A stretch of 64,000 nucleotides of DNA from Lacisediminihabitans sp046156175. GTDB taxonomy: Bacteria > Actinomycetota > Actinomycetes > Actinomycetales > Microbacteriaceae. Made by a program: the position numbers and the translations under genes. The notes under the pieces were generated by a model. It was given only the letters and a program-made list of their open reading frames with translations. It was not told where the DNA came from and searched no databases. The DNA is taken from positions 62,001 to 126,000 of the forward strand of contig NZ_JAYLVL010000005.1 in NCBI RefSeq assembly GCF_046156175.1. Reading direction: 5' to 3'. Below, piece by piece: positions 24,678-32,718 of the stretch. Every line of letters begins with the position of its first letter. The first letter of the stretch is position 1.

Positions 24678-25889
24678 ATGGTGAAGATCATTCTCGGCGC
24701 TGTCGCAGCACTGACCCTTCTGTTTGGTCCTGCAGCCGCGATGATCGGTGTTGGCCTGTTCGTGAACCCGGCGCTGGTGGAAGCCGAGCTGTGCAGCACA
24801 TCCCACCTCAGCATTGCGGGGGCGGTTGCGAACAGTCTCACCGCGACCGCGACGAATGGCACCACCGTTACCCTGGACCACACCCAACTCGACAGGGCGG
24901 CCACCATCATCACGGTGGGTGGCCAGACATCCGGGGTTGGAACGAACGGGGTCCTGGTCGCTCTCATGGCGGCGCTGACCGAATCCCGGCTGCGGATACT
25001 CGCCAACCCCACCGTCTACCCCGCCTCCACGGACTACCCGAACGATGGTGACGGGTCCGATCATGACTCGCTCGGCCTGTTCCAGATGCAACCCACCGCC
25101 GGATGGGGATCGGTCGCCCAACTGATGGACCCCACCTACCAGGCCGCCGCATTTTATGGCGGACCCGACGGGCCGAACCACGGTTCCCCCCGAGGGTTGC
25201 TGGATATCCCCGGCTGGCAATCCCTCCCTCCCGGATCCGCCGCACAGGCGGTTGAGGTTTCCGCCTACCCGGACCGGTATGCCGACTTCGAGCCGGTCGC
25301 CCGCAGCATCCTTGCGACCCTTACGGGGAGCGCCCCGCCGGCAGGTGCCCCGGCCGCGGTCGCATTGTGTTCGAGCGTGTCCGGTAACCCGCAACAACTC
25401 GCGCAGACTCTCGTCGACGCCCACCGACAAGGAATCTTCACCGCCCTCGTGCCTGCCATGTACACGCAAGAGATCGAAGCGACCGCCAACGGAACCGTCA
25501 CCAGCAAATGCCAGATCGACGCCCGGATCCTGCAAACCATCGTCCTTGTCCTCAACAAGTTCGGCTCGGTCGGGGTCAGCGATCTCGGCCGGCCGTGCCT
25601 GGGCGACACCCTGCACTGCCCGTCGTCACCGCACTGCCACATCCCCGACCAGGCAGTCGACTTCACCAGCGTCGGCGGTCATGCCCTGGACGGTTCCGAC
25701 CCGCCCGACATTGCCCTTCTGCGCTATCTGGACACGATCCTCCCGGAGGGGTCATGGGCTGGACAATCCGAATGCCGCACCGCCTCCGGCGACCCGATGA
25801 CCTTGACCCATATCGGGCAGTTCCCCGACACCTGCACCCACCAACACATTGACATCCGCGGCGCCGGAACTGCGCCCCTCACCCCATGA
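24678..25889 (+). CDS. Conjugation wall hydrolase-like protein
   Basis: 403 residues with an N-terminal membrane or signal helix (IILGAVAALTLLFGPAAAMIGVGLF). Residues about 85-150 resemble a transglycosylase-like domain (LMAALTESRLR, DSLGLFQMQPTAGWG, AAAFYGGP); the Glu in TESRLR is the candidate catalytic acid. The C-terminal half has six Cys and several His (CPSSPHCHIPDQAVDF, THQHIDIRG) and recalls actinobacterial D-Ala-D-Ala peptidase-like modules. Opens the peptidoglycan for the transfer channel. It overlaps the next gene by four bases. Confidence 0.75.
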   Translation: MVKIILGAVAALTLLFGPAAAMIGVGLFVNPALVEAELCSTSHLSIAGAVANSLTATATNGTTVTLDHTQLDRAATIITVGGQTSGVGTNGVLVALMAALTESRLRILANPTVYPASTDYPNDGDGSDHDSLGLFQMQPTAGWGSVAQLMDPTYQAAAFYGGPDGPNHGSPRGLLDIPGWQSLPPGSAAQAVEVSAYPDRYADFEPVARSILATLTGSAPPAGAPAAVALCSSVSGNPQQLAQTLVDAHRQGIFTALVPAMYTQEIEATANGTVTSKCQIDARILQTIVLVLNKFGSVGVSDLGRPCLGDTLHCPSSPHCHIPDQAVDFTSVGGHALDGSDPPDIALLRYLDTILPEGSWAGQSECRTASGDPMTLTHIGQFPDTCTHQHIDIRGAGTAPLTP

Positions 25890-26173
25890 GCACACGACCC
25901 CGCACCGGAGGGGTGTACCCGAACATCGGTGCCGTTGGTGGAGCATCCACTCTGGTGTCGATCATCGGCGCCCTCTTGACGATCATCCTGATCATCGCCT
26001 GCCTCATGCTCATCGTGTGCGCAGCGACCTGGGCTGTGGCAGCCGCGCACGGCAACTACCACTCTGTGACGAAAGCCCGCACCGGCGTCCTGGTCGCGGT
26101 CGGCGCGGCCGCTCTCGCCGGTGCCGGTGTGGCGTGGATGAACTTTCTCCTCCATCTGGGAAGCACCCTCTAA
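25886..26173 (+). CDS. DUF6112-like small membrane protein
   Basis: 95 residues with two membrane helices (LVSIIGALLTIILIIACLMLIVCA and TGVLVAVGAAALAGAGVAWMNFLL) linked by AAAHGNYHSVTKAR. This is the DUF6112 pattern found in actinobacterial transfer clusters. Size and topology resemble VirB2/TrbC-type pilin-like subunits, which is the likely analogy. ATG overlaps the preceding stop (ATGA). Confidence 0.75.
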   Translation: MSTRPRTGGVYPNIGAVGGASTLVSIIGALLTIILIIACLMLIVCAATWAVAAAHGNYHSVTKARTGVLVAVGAAALAGAGVAWMNFLLHLGSTL

Positions 26174-26278
26174 TCAATCCCGAAGCGAGGCTCGAGGTGG
26201 TGTGGGACGGCTGGCGCTCCTCACCATCAAACCCCGCCCACGCTCTCAGTGCGGGTCCCCAGCCTGGAGCTCAACCTC

Positions 26279-26608
26279 ATGCCGATCCTCGTCCACTTTT
26301 CTACCCCACGTGCGGTCCTGGTCCGTCTGTCGCCAACGGACATCAGCATTCCGCCGAACACCACCGGGCTGCCAGGCATCGAAGCGTTGCGCACGATTGT
26401 CGGGGCGATCATGACCGTCGGACTGATCCTCTCCGTCCTGGCCCTGCTGATCGCAGCGATCGTCTGGGGATTCGGATCCCACTCCTCCAACCCACACCTC
26501 GCCGGCCGCGGCAAGACCGGAGTCCTCGTCGCCTGCGGGGCCGCGATCCTGTGCGGGGCCGCGGTGACGTTAATCAACTTCTTCTGGAACGTCGGCCAAA
26601 GCGTCTAG
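26279..26608 (+). CDS. Second DUF6112-like small membrane protein
   Basis: 109 residues from ATG 26279 (GGAG nine bases before). Two membrane helices (TIVGAIMTVGLILSVLALLIAAIVWGFG and TGVLVACGAAILCGAAVTLINFFW) enclose a short loop with GRGKTG. It shares the fold and several residues with the neighbour at 25886 (for example TGVLVA.GAA), so the pair probably arose by duplication. A 105-base gap without a gene separates them. Confidence 0.75.
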   Translation: MPILVHFSTPRAVLVRLSPTDISIPPNTTGLPGIEALRTIVGAIMTVGLILSVLALLIAAIVWGFGSHSSNPHLAGRGKTGVLVACGAAILCGAAVTLINFFWNVGQSV

Positions 26609-26632
26609 CGACAGCGGAAAGGAGAAAAGCCT

Positions 26633-27973
26633 ATGAGTGGGGTGTGCGACATCCCGGTCCTTGCGACCGTGTGCCAAACCGCGGGACAGGCAGCCGGGTC
26701 GCTAGTTGAGGCGCCGTTCGATTGGCTCGCCAAGGCAGCAGGGAACTCTGCCCAATGGATGTTCCAAAGCGTGTGGTCGGTGTTCGACACCACCACCCTG
26801 GTGGATGTCACCAGCGACAACTACCTGAAGGTCTACAACGTCCTGTTCGGAATCGCGATCTTCATCATGCTGATCTTCTTCTGCCTACAACTGATCACCG
26901 GTCTCATCCGCCGCGACCCCGGCGCCCTGCACCGCGCCGCCCTGGGCCTCGCCAAATCGGTCCTCGGCTCCTTCCTGGTCATCACCCTCACCGCCACCCT
27001 GCTACAAGTCGTCGACCAACTCTGCGTCGGCATCGTGAGCGCCACAGGCACCACGCTTGATGAGATGGGAGCCAAGATCGGCGCCCTCACCGTCGGGCTC
27101 GGGTCGATCAGCGTCCCCTCCCCCGGGGTCGGGGCGATCATCACCATTTTTCTGTCGTTCCTTGCCATCGCGGCCGCGGCGATCGTCTGGTTCTCCCTCC
27201 TTGTCCGCAAAGCGCTGCTGCTGGTCGGCATCGTGCTGGCGCCGATCGCTCTGTCCGGGTCGGTGTGGGATGCTACGAAAGGGTGGGTGGGGAAGTGGGC
27301 GGCGTTCGTGATCGCCCTGATCGTCTCCAAACTTGTGATCGTGGTGGTGTTTCTGGTCGCCATAAACCAGCTCAACGCTCCGATCAATTTCGACCTGGCT
27401 TCCATCTCAGATCCGATCGCCGGGATCGTGTTGATGTTCGTCGCGGCGTTCGCCCCCTACATGGCCTACAAGTTCGTCTCCTTCATCGGTTTCGACATCT
27501 ACCACGCGATGTCCACCGAGCAGGAAGCCAAGCAGGCCATGAACCGCCCGATCCCGGTCCCTGGGAAACCATCCGGCGATGCGGCGAAGAAAGTGCTCGA
27601 CGGTGCCAGCGGGAAAGGAGGTGGCGGCGCTCCCCCGCCAGGACCAACCGCAGGCGGTGCGACGGCGGCCGGAGGTGGCGAAGCTGGGGCGGCTGCTGGC
27701 GCGGGCGGGGGTGGTGCCGGCGCCGGTGCGGGCGGGGGTGGAGCTGCTGCCGGGGCTGGGGCGGCTGCGGCTGGTCCCGCCGCAGCCGCAGTGATCGGTG
27801 CGGAGGCGCTCAAGGCTGCCGCGACGGCGGGACCGAAAGCGGGCGCCGCGGTCGGTGGTGCCGCGGACCAACACATCACGGCCAGCCAACAACCGCTCAC
27901 CCCAACCAGCACCGCCGGCACGGCGCCTCCTATAGCAGCAGGGAAGCCGGCATCACCGACCGCGCAGGTGTGA
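26633..27973 (+). CDS. VirB6/TrbL-like polytopic transfer protein
   Basis: 446 residues. Residues 1-60 carry three cysteines and WMFQSVWSVFDTTT; six to seven membrane helices follow (about 70-310, including KALLLVGIVLAPIALSG). The C-terminal 130 residues are Gly/Ala/Pro repeats. This is the layout of VirB6/TrbL proteins and of SCO6881-type proteins in actinobacterial clusters. It probably forms the inner-membrane pore. GGAAAGGAGAAAAGCCT precedes the ATG. Confidence 0.82.
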   Translation: MSGVCDIPVLATVCQTAGQAAGSLVEAPFDWLAKAAGNSAQWMFQSVWSVFDTTTLVDVTSDNYLKVYNVLFGIAIFIMLIFFCLQLITGLIRRDPGALHRAALGLAKSVLGSFLVITLTATLLQVVDQLCVGIVSATGTTLDEMGAKIGALTVGLGSISVPSPGVGAIITIFLSFLAIAAAAIVWFSLLVRKALLLVGIVLAPIALSGSVWDATKGWVGKWAAFVIALIVSKLVIVVVFLVAINQLNAPINFDLASISDPIAGIVLMFVAAFAPYMAYKFVSFIGFDIYHAMSTEQEAKQAMNRPIPVPGKPSGDAAKKVLDGASGKGGGGAPPPGPTAGGATAAGGGEAGAAAGAGGGGAGAGAGGGGAAAGAGAAAAGPAAAAVIGAEALKAAATAGPKAGAAVGGAADQHITASQQPLTPTSTAGTAPPIAAGKPASPTAQV

Positions 27974-27988
27974 GATAAAGGAACATTG

Positions 27989-29446
27989 ATGACAGATCCC
28001 ACGCCGGACTTCGTATTGCGGCCCGTGAAGTTCTCCCGTCTTGCCGGTCGAGGAATTCTTCTCGGCCTGACCGTCCCGCAATTGATCACCGCCTCCGTCG
28101 CTGTGACGTCGATCATCTTCTCCCTCTACTTCGCCGGCGCCCCGGGCCTCGCCTGGACATCGCCAGTCTGGGTCACGAGTGCCGCCGGCACCTGGTTACC
28201 GGTCGGCGGACGGCCAGCGATCCTATGGCTGCCCGTCGCCGGGCACTGGTTCTGGCGATCCGCACGCAAACAAACCTCCTACCGGAAACGTGTCGCCACA
28301 CCACGGCCGACCGGGACCCTCGCCCTCCCCGGGGATGCGGCCGCGCTGCGTGAATGGGAGGACCCGGAGACCGGGGCTGTGATGATCCAGGACCCCTACG
28401 GGCAAACCCTCACCGCCATCCTTGAGGTCACCCACCCGTCATTCATCCTGTTAGATCCGATCGAACAACAACGCCGCGTCACCGGGTGGGGGCGGGTTCT
28501 GGCCACAACGTGCCGCTCCGGCCGAATCGCTCGCCTCCAAGTCCTCGAGCGAACCCTGCCGGACTCCGGGTCCGGTCTCGCCCAATGGTGGGCTACCCAT
28601 GGCAACGATGACGGGTCGTGGGTGGCAACCACCTACCGGGAACTCATCGAACGAGCAGGCCCTGCGGGGGAACGGCATGTGTCCACGATCAGCCTGTCGC
28701 TGGACCTCAACGCGGCGGGCCGGTCTGTCAGGGCAGCCGGTGGTGGGATGAAAGGCGCCGCGCACGTCCTCCGACAGGAGATGACGACACTCACATCAGC
28801 GCTACGCACCGCAGATCTGAAACCTTCCACCTGGTACCCACCGAGACAGCTCGCGGCGATGCTGCGCAGCGCATACGACCCCGGTGTTGCTGTCACCCTT
28901 GAGCGCGCGAATGGAGTCGGCCGCGTCCTCGCCGACGCAGGCCCCGTCGTGGTGGAGGAATCCTGGGACCGGCTACGGAGCGACACCGCCTTCCACACGG
29001 TGCTGTGGATCAGCGAATGGCCCCGCAGCCTCGTCTTCCCCGGCTTCCTCGCCCCAGTGTTGCTGACCGGCGGCATCACCCGGTCGTTCTCCCTCATCTG
29101 CGACCCGATCCGCGCCGACATCGCCGCCCGCGATATTCGCAAAAAACGAACCGGCTACATCTCCGACGCGCACCAACGCGCCAAGGTCGGGCAGATCGAA
29201 GACCTCCGCCAAAGCGCCGAGTACGACGACGTCCTCCAACAAGACGCCGACCTCACCGCAGGCCACGGGCTGCTGCGCTACACCGGCCTCATCGCCCTGT
29301 CCGCCCCCACCGAAACAGAACTGGAAGCCGCCGTGGCCACCATCGAACAGGCCGCAATCCAGGCCTCCTGTGAAACCCGGCGCCTGGTCGGACAACAGGC
29401 CCAAGCATTCACCGCCGCGGCCCTCCCCCTCGGCAGAGGCATCTAA
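27989..29446 (+). CDS. SCO6880-type transfer protein
   Basis: 485 residues from ATG 27989 (AAAGGAACATTG before it). Two N-terminal hydrophobic segments in the first 90 residues, as in PrgI/VirB3-like proteins, then a large cytoplasmic domain with ARLQVLERTLPD, STISLSLDLN and WISEWPR-type segments typical of the VirB4 N-terminal half. Together with the next gene it reads like a VirB3-VirB4 N-terminal part split from the ATPase core. This family sits beside VirB4-like genes in many actinobacterial elements. Confidence 0.8.
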   Translation: MTDPTPDFVLRPVKFSRLAGRGILLGLTVPQLITASVAVTSIIFSLYFAGAPGLAWTSPVWVTSAAGTWLPVGGRPAILWLPVAGHWFWRSARKQTSYRKRVATPRPTGTLALPGDAAALREWEDPETGAVMIQDPYGQTLTAILEVTHPSFILLDPIEQQRRVTGWGRVLATTCRSGRIARLQVLERTLPDSGSGLAQWWATHGNDDGSWVATTYRELIERAGPAGERHVSTISLSLDLNAAGRSVRAAGGGMKGAAHVLRQEMTTLTSALRTADLKPSTWYPPRQLAAMLRSAYDPGVAVTLERANGVGRVLADAGPVVVEESWDRLRSDTAFHTVLWISEWPRSLVFPGFLAPVLLTGGITRSFSLICDPIRADIAARDIRKKRTGYISDAHQRAKVGQIEDLRQSAEYDDVLQQDADLTAGHGLLRYTGLIALSAPTETELEAAVATIEQAAIQASCETRRLVGQQAQAFTAAALPLGRGI

Positions 29447-29462
29447 CCCAAAGGAGTACCGC

Positions 29463-30962
29463 ATGGCCAAACCCTCGACGATCCTCCACACCAGCTCGCT
29501 GGTCACCCCAGCGAAGCAAACCCGACGCAACAAGAAGGAACGCCTCCGCGAGACAGCGGCCATCCACGCCGCGTCCACCAGCCGGACCCGCGCTGAGGCG
29601 AAGGCACGATATGAGATCGACCGCGCGCTGACGAACGCGACCAGTTACCTTCCCCGGGGTGGGGAGAGAGGACCGAGTGCGCTGCGGTCGTACCGGCGCT
29701 TCCGGGTGCCCACCCATCAGGACACCTCCGCGAGCCTGGCTGGCGCATACCCGTTCCTGGCCGAGGGCGGCATGGGATCAGCCGGAGTATTCGTCGGCCA
29801 AGACCTCTACTCCGGCGGCTCGTTCGTATACGACCCATGGGATCTCTACAGGCAAGGGATCATCACCGCCCCGAACATTGTCCTTGCCGGGATTGTCGGT
29901 GCCGGCAAATCCTCCCTCGCCAAAAGCCTTTACACCCGCTCCATCCCGTTCGGCCGCCGCGTGTATGTGCCGGGAGATCCAAAAGGTGAGCACACCGCCA
30001 TCGCGGAAGCGGTCGGCGGGAAAGCGATCATCCTCGGCCACGGAATGATGAACCGCCTCAACCCGCTGGACGAGGGATACCGTCCATCGGGCCTTTCCGA
30101 TGCCCAGTGGAGCGCCCAGGTCACCTCCCGGCGGCGAGACCTGATCGGTGCGTTGGCAGAAACGATCCTTGATCGAGCATTGTCACCGTTAGAGCACACC
30201 GCGATCGACGTTGCCCTGACGGCGGCAGTCGCATCCACGACCGTGCCGGTGCTGCCGGCGGTCATCGACCGGATCCTCAACCCCGACAGAGGCGAGGATG
30301 CCCGGCTAGCAGAGGATGGCCGCCTCCTCGGGCACGGCCTACGCCGGCTGGTCTCCGGCGACCTCGCCGGACTCTTCGACGGTCCCTCCACCGTCCAGTT
30401 CGATCCCTCGCTACCCATGATCTCTCTCGACCTGTCCCGGGTCGCCGAGAACTCCGCCCTGATCTCCGTGCTGATGACCTGCTCATCCGCGTGGATGGAA
30501 TCAGCATTACTCGACCCCGCCGGAGGTCAACGCTGGGTGATCTACGACGAAGCATGGCGGCTGATGCAGTTCCCTGCACTACTTCGACGGATGGACGCGC
30601 AGTGGAGACTCGCCCGCCACCTAGGGATTGCGAACATGCTGATCTTCCACAAACTCACCGACCTCGACAACGTCGGAGACAAGGGAACCGCCATGCACGC
30701 GCTCGCCTCCTCGTTGCTCGCGAATGCGGAAACCCGGATCATCTACCGGCAGGAAGCCGACCAACTCGGCACCACCGCCAAAACCCTGGGACTGACCGGA
30801 ACCGAACGAGACCTCCTCCCCGGGCTCGGAGTCGGGCAGGGACTTTGGCGGATCAAAGAACGTTCCTTTGTCGTGCAACACCAACTGCACCCCAACGAAC
30901 TCGCAGCCTTTGACACCAATTCACGATTCCTGTCTTCCGCGAGTCCCCCGTTGCCTGAATAG
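29463..30962 (+). CDS. VirB4-like conjugation ATPase
   Basis: 499 residues. Walker A GIVGAGKS (143-150), then GDPKGEHTAIAE, Walker B RWVIYDEAW (about 358-366), and the late MLIFHKLTDLDNVGDKGT and RIIYRQEADQ segments are VirB4/TraC-like. The N-terminal domain is shorter than in classical VirB4, consistent with the preceding SCO6880-type gene carrying that part. It supplies energy for channel assembly at the cytoplasmic membrane. ATG follows AAAGGAGTACCGC. Confidence 0.9.
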   Translation: MAKPSTILHTSSLVTPAKQTRRNKKERLRETAAIHAASTSRTRAEAKARYEIDRALTNATSYLPRGGERGPSALRSYRRFRVPTHQDTSASLAGAYPFLAEGGMGSAGVFVGQDLYSGGSFVYDPWDLYRQGIITAPNIVLAGIVGAGKSSLAKSLYTRSIPFGRRVYVPGDPKGEHTAIAEAVGGKAIILGHGMMNRLNPLDEGYRPSGLSDAQWSAQVTSRRRDLIGALAETILDRALSPLEHTAIDVALTAAVASTTVPVLPAVIDRILNPDRGEDARLAEDGRLLGHGLRRLVSGDLAGLFDGPSTVQFDPSLPMISLDLSRVAENSALISVLMTCSSAWMESALLDPAGGQRWVIYDEAWRLMQFPALLRRMDAQWRLARHLGIANMLIFHKLTDLDNVGDKGTAMHALASSLLANAETRIIYRQEADQLGTTAKTLGLTGTERDLLPGLGVGQGLWRIKERSFVVQHQLHPNELAAFDTNSRFLSSASPPLPE

Positions 30963-31026
30963 GTCGCCACACCCGGCCCGCTGGCGAGGCGACGACTCAC
31001 CGGCGGCCTGCGCGCACCTGTGAGGC

Positions 31027-31116
31027 ATGCGCATCTGGCCGAAGACCACCGTCGAGCAACTCACCCGGCTAACCCGCGGAGTCACTGCTCTGCCAGTTGC
31101 CGTTGGGTGGTCATGA
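31027..31116 (+). CDS. Candidate 29-residue leader ORF
   Basis: ATG 31027, with GTGAGGC before it, encodes a basic peptide (MRIWPKTTVEQLTRLTRG...) that ends in TGA overlapping the ATG of the next gene by four bases. The ATGA junction matches the coupled style of the other genes in this block. Codon composition is not decisive and I know no homologue. Confidence 0.35.
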   Translation: MRIWPKTTVEQLTRLTRGVTALPVAVGWS

Positions 31117-32180
31117 CGGGCAACCAAGAAAGCGCGAAGGCGCGTGCGAAGGCACGAGAGTGGCAACAGCGTTGGCGTGCGGCGAACCCGGAACTGATCA
31201 AAAAATACCGGCTGAACGAGCGGGAACGGCGCGCCGAGTATCAGGCCGCTAACCCGGAAAAGTTCCGCCAAGACAGGCGCGACTACGAGCAACGCCGGCA
31301 GGAACACCTCAAAGCGCAGGACGCGCGCCGAACGCAGAACCGGCAGCGTGCGAAGGACTGGGCCGCAGCCAATCCTGAGCGGGCCCGCGCGAAGGGAGAG
31401 GAATGGAATGAACGGAACCCGGGGCGAATCCGCGAACTTAAACGTAACTACTACCAGCGCAACTCTGAAGAGCGAAAACGAGCGGCCCGTGAACAGAACA
31501 CGCGACGCCGGCAGGATTCCGCACAGCGCCAACGCGAACGCGAGTACCAGGCAGCACAAAGCGATGTGCGAAGCACGGGCCAGAGGGTTCGCCGTGCTGA
31601 TCCGGAGCTGCGGGACAAGCTCAACCAGGAGCAGAACGAACGCCGCCGCCGCGAACGACGCCGCCGACAGCTGGGCCTGCCGCCTCGACGTCCGCATCGT
31701 GCCACCATCAATGCGCGCGCGGAGAACAAGGCAGCAGCCAGCGCATTCTTCTCCCGACGACATGCACCATCCGCAATGAGAGCGCTTCTCCAAGAGCAGG
31801 CGGAGGTGCGGGCAGCGACCGCCCTCATTTCGGACGCTTTCTGGGCCGCGGAACTCGCAGCCCAAATCCGAGCCGACACGAGGCGACCTGCCCGGATCGC
31901 AGCACTCACACACGAATTGCTTGCAACGGTCGAGGGTGCCCAATTGCGAGAGGAAGTCCGGATGGACTCCCTCGCTCGCGCACGTCGCGGCGCACAGCCC
32001 TACCCGAATCTGGAGGCCGAGGCTCGGCGACGTGCGCTGGCGGCACTGACCATCCCGCGCACGCCGGTCAGAGACGGCAATGCCACCCCAGCTACAACGA
32101 GGCCAAAGTTCGGAACGTTCGTGGTGGGGCAACGTGGGACAAGAGCCGTTCAGCCTAGTCGCGGGCTTCCGGCCATATGA
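31113..32180 (+). CDS. Highly charged coiled-coil protein with NPE repeats
   Basis: 355 residues from ATG 31113. The first half is a nearly continuous charged helix rich in Arg, Glu, Gln and Lys, with repeated units ending AANPE or similar (WRAANPELIKK, YQAANPEKFRQ, WAAANPERARA, WNERNPGRIRE). Such NPE repeats occur before HNH domains, but no HNH motif follows. The second half is helical with more Ala and Leu. It sits between virB4 and the coupling protein. A DNA-binding or scaffold role is possible; I do not recognise a family. Confidence 0.7.
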   Translation: MTGNQESAKARAKAREWQQRWRAANPELIKKYRLNERERRAEYQAANPEKFRQDRRDYEQRRQEHLKAQDARRTQNRQRAKDWAAANPERARAKGEEWNERNPGRIRELKRNYYQRNSEERKRAAREQNTRRRQDSAQRQREREYQAAQSDVRSTGQRVRRADPELRDKLNQEQNERRRRERRRRQLGLPPRRPHRATINARAENKAAASAFFSRRHAPSAMRALLQEQAEVRAATALISDAFWAAELAAQIRADTRRPARIAALTHELLATVEGAQLREEVRMDSLARARRGAQPYPNLEAEARRRALAALTIPRTPVRDGNATPATTRPKFGTFVVGQRGTRAVQPSRGLPAI

Positions 32181-32718
32181 GGCTCCGCACGTCTCCCGTC
32201 CCTCCGACCGGCCAGGGGCCCCTGCCGGCGGCACCGGGACAACCTCGAGCAGTCTCTGGGGAACACCACGCACCTCAGAAGAACAAACGACCACCTTTTC
32301 GCAACCTGGGAGCACTGTGCAACAGTTTTCGGCCCACCAGTCGGTCCCACACGTTGTTATCGCCATCGGCGAGGACGGGACTATCGACTCGACCCTAGAA
32401 GGTGAGTTGTTCCTGCCTGGTTCGCTCGGGCGGAACCTGGTCGGCGAGTTGATCGCCCACATCGCAGAGCAAGACGGCGGTCCGATTCGCCTCGAGATGC
32501 GCGAAGGCGGCCGTGCCGCCGATGTGCAGGAAATGATTGGTGAAGGGTTCCTGCCAGGTGAGAGGGTCGCCATCGCCGTCATCGTCGGTGAACGCCGAGC
32601 AGCAACGAACGGACGTGTGTATGCCGTGCTCGAGACGATTCCTGCACCGCATGGGACTTCCGATTTGATCCTGTTCGGGACGAGCTCCGGCACCCTGGTT
32701 CGTGGCGGCACCCCGTGA
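32134..32718 (+). CDS. Hypothetical protein ahead of the coupling protein
   Basis: About 194 residues from GTG 32134 (GGTGGGGCAAC before it); ATG 32080 is an alternative giving 212. A Ser/Thr/Pro-rich stretch is followed by a compact alpha/beta domain (VPHVVIAIGEDGTIDSTLEGELFLPG, RVAIAVIVGERRAAT, SDLILFGTSSGTL). It overlaps the preceding gene out of frame and the coupling protein gene by four bases (GTGA). No membrane segment or known motif. Co-translation suggests it works with the TraG-like protein. Confidence 0.6.
   Translation: MGQEPFSLVAGFRPYEAPHVSRPSDRPGAPAGGTGTTSSSLWGTPRTSEEQTTTFSQPGSTVQQFSAHQSVPHVVIAIGEDGTIDSTLEGELFLPGSLGRNLVGELIAHIAEQDGGPIRLEMREGGRAADVQEMIGEGFLPGERVAIAVIVGERRAATNGRVYAVLETIPAPHGTSDLILFGTSSGTLVRGGTP

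Noticed and set aside
30921..32711. 596-codon minus-strand ORF opposite the NPE-repeat gene
   Set aside because: Very long but without motifs; arises because the Arg/Glu-rich plus-strand gene leaves few stops on the other strand. Coupled overlaps support the plus-strand genes.
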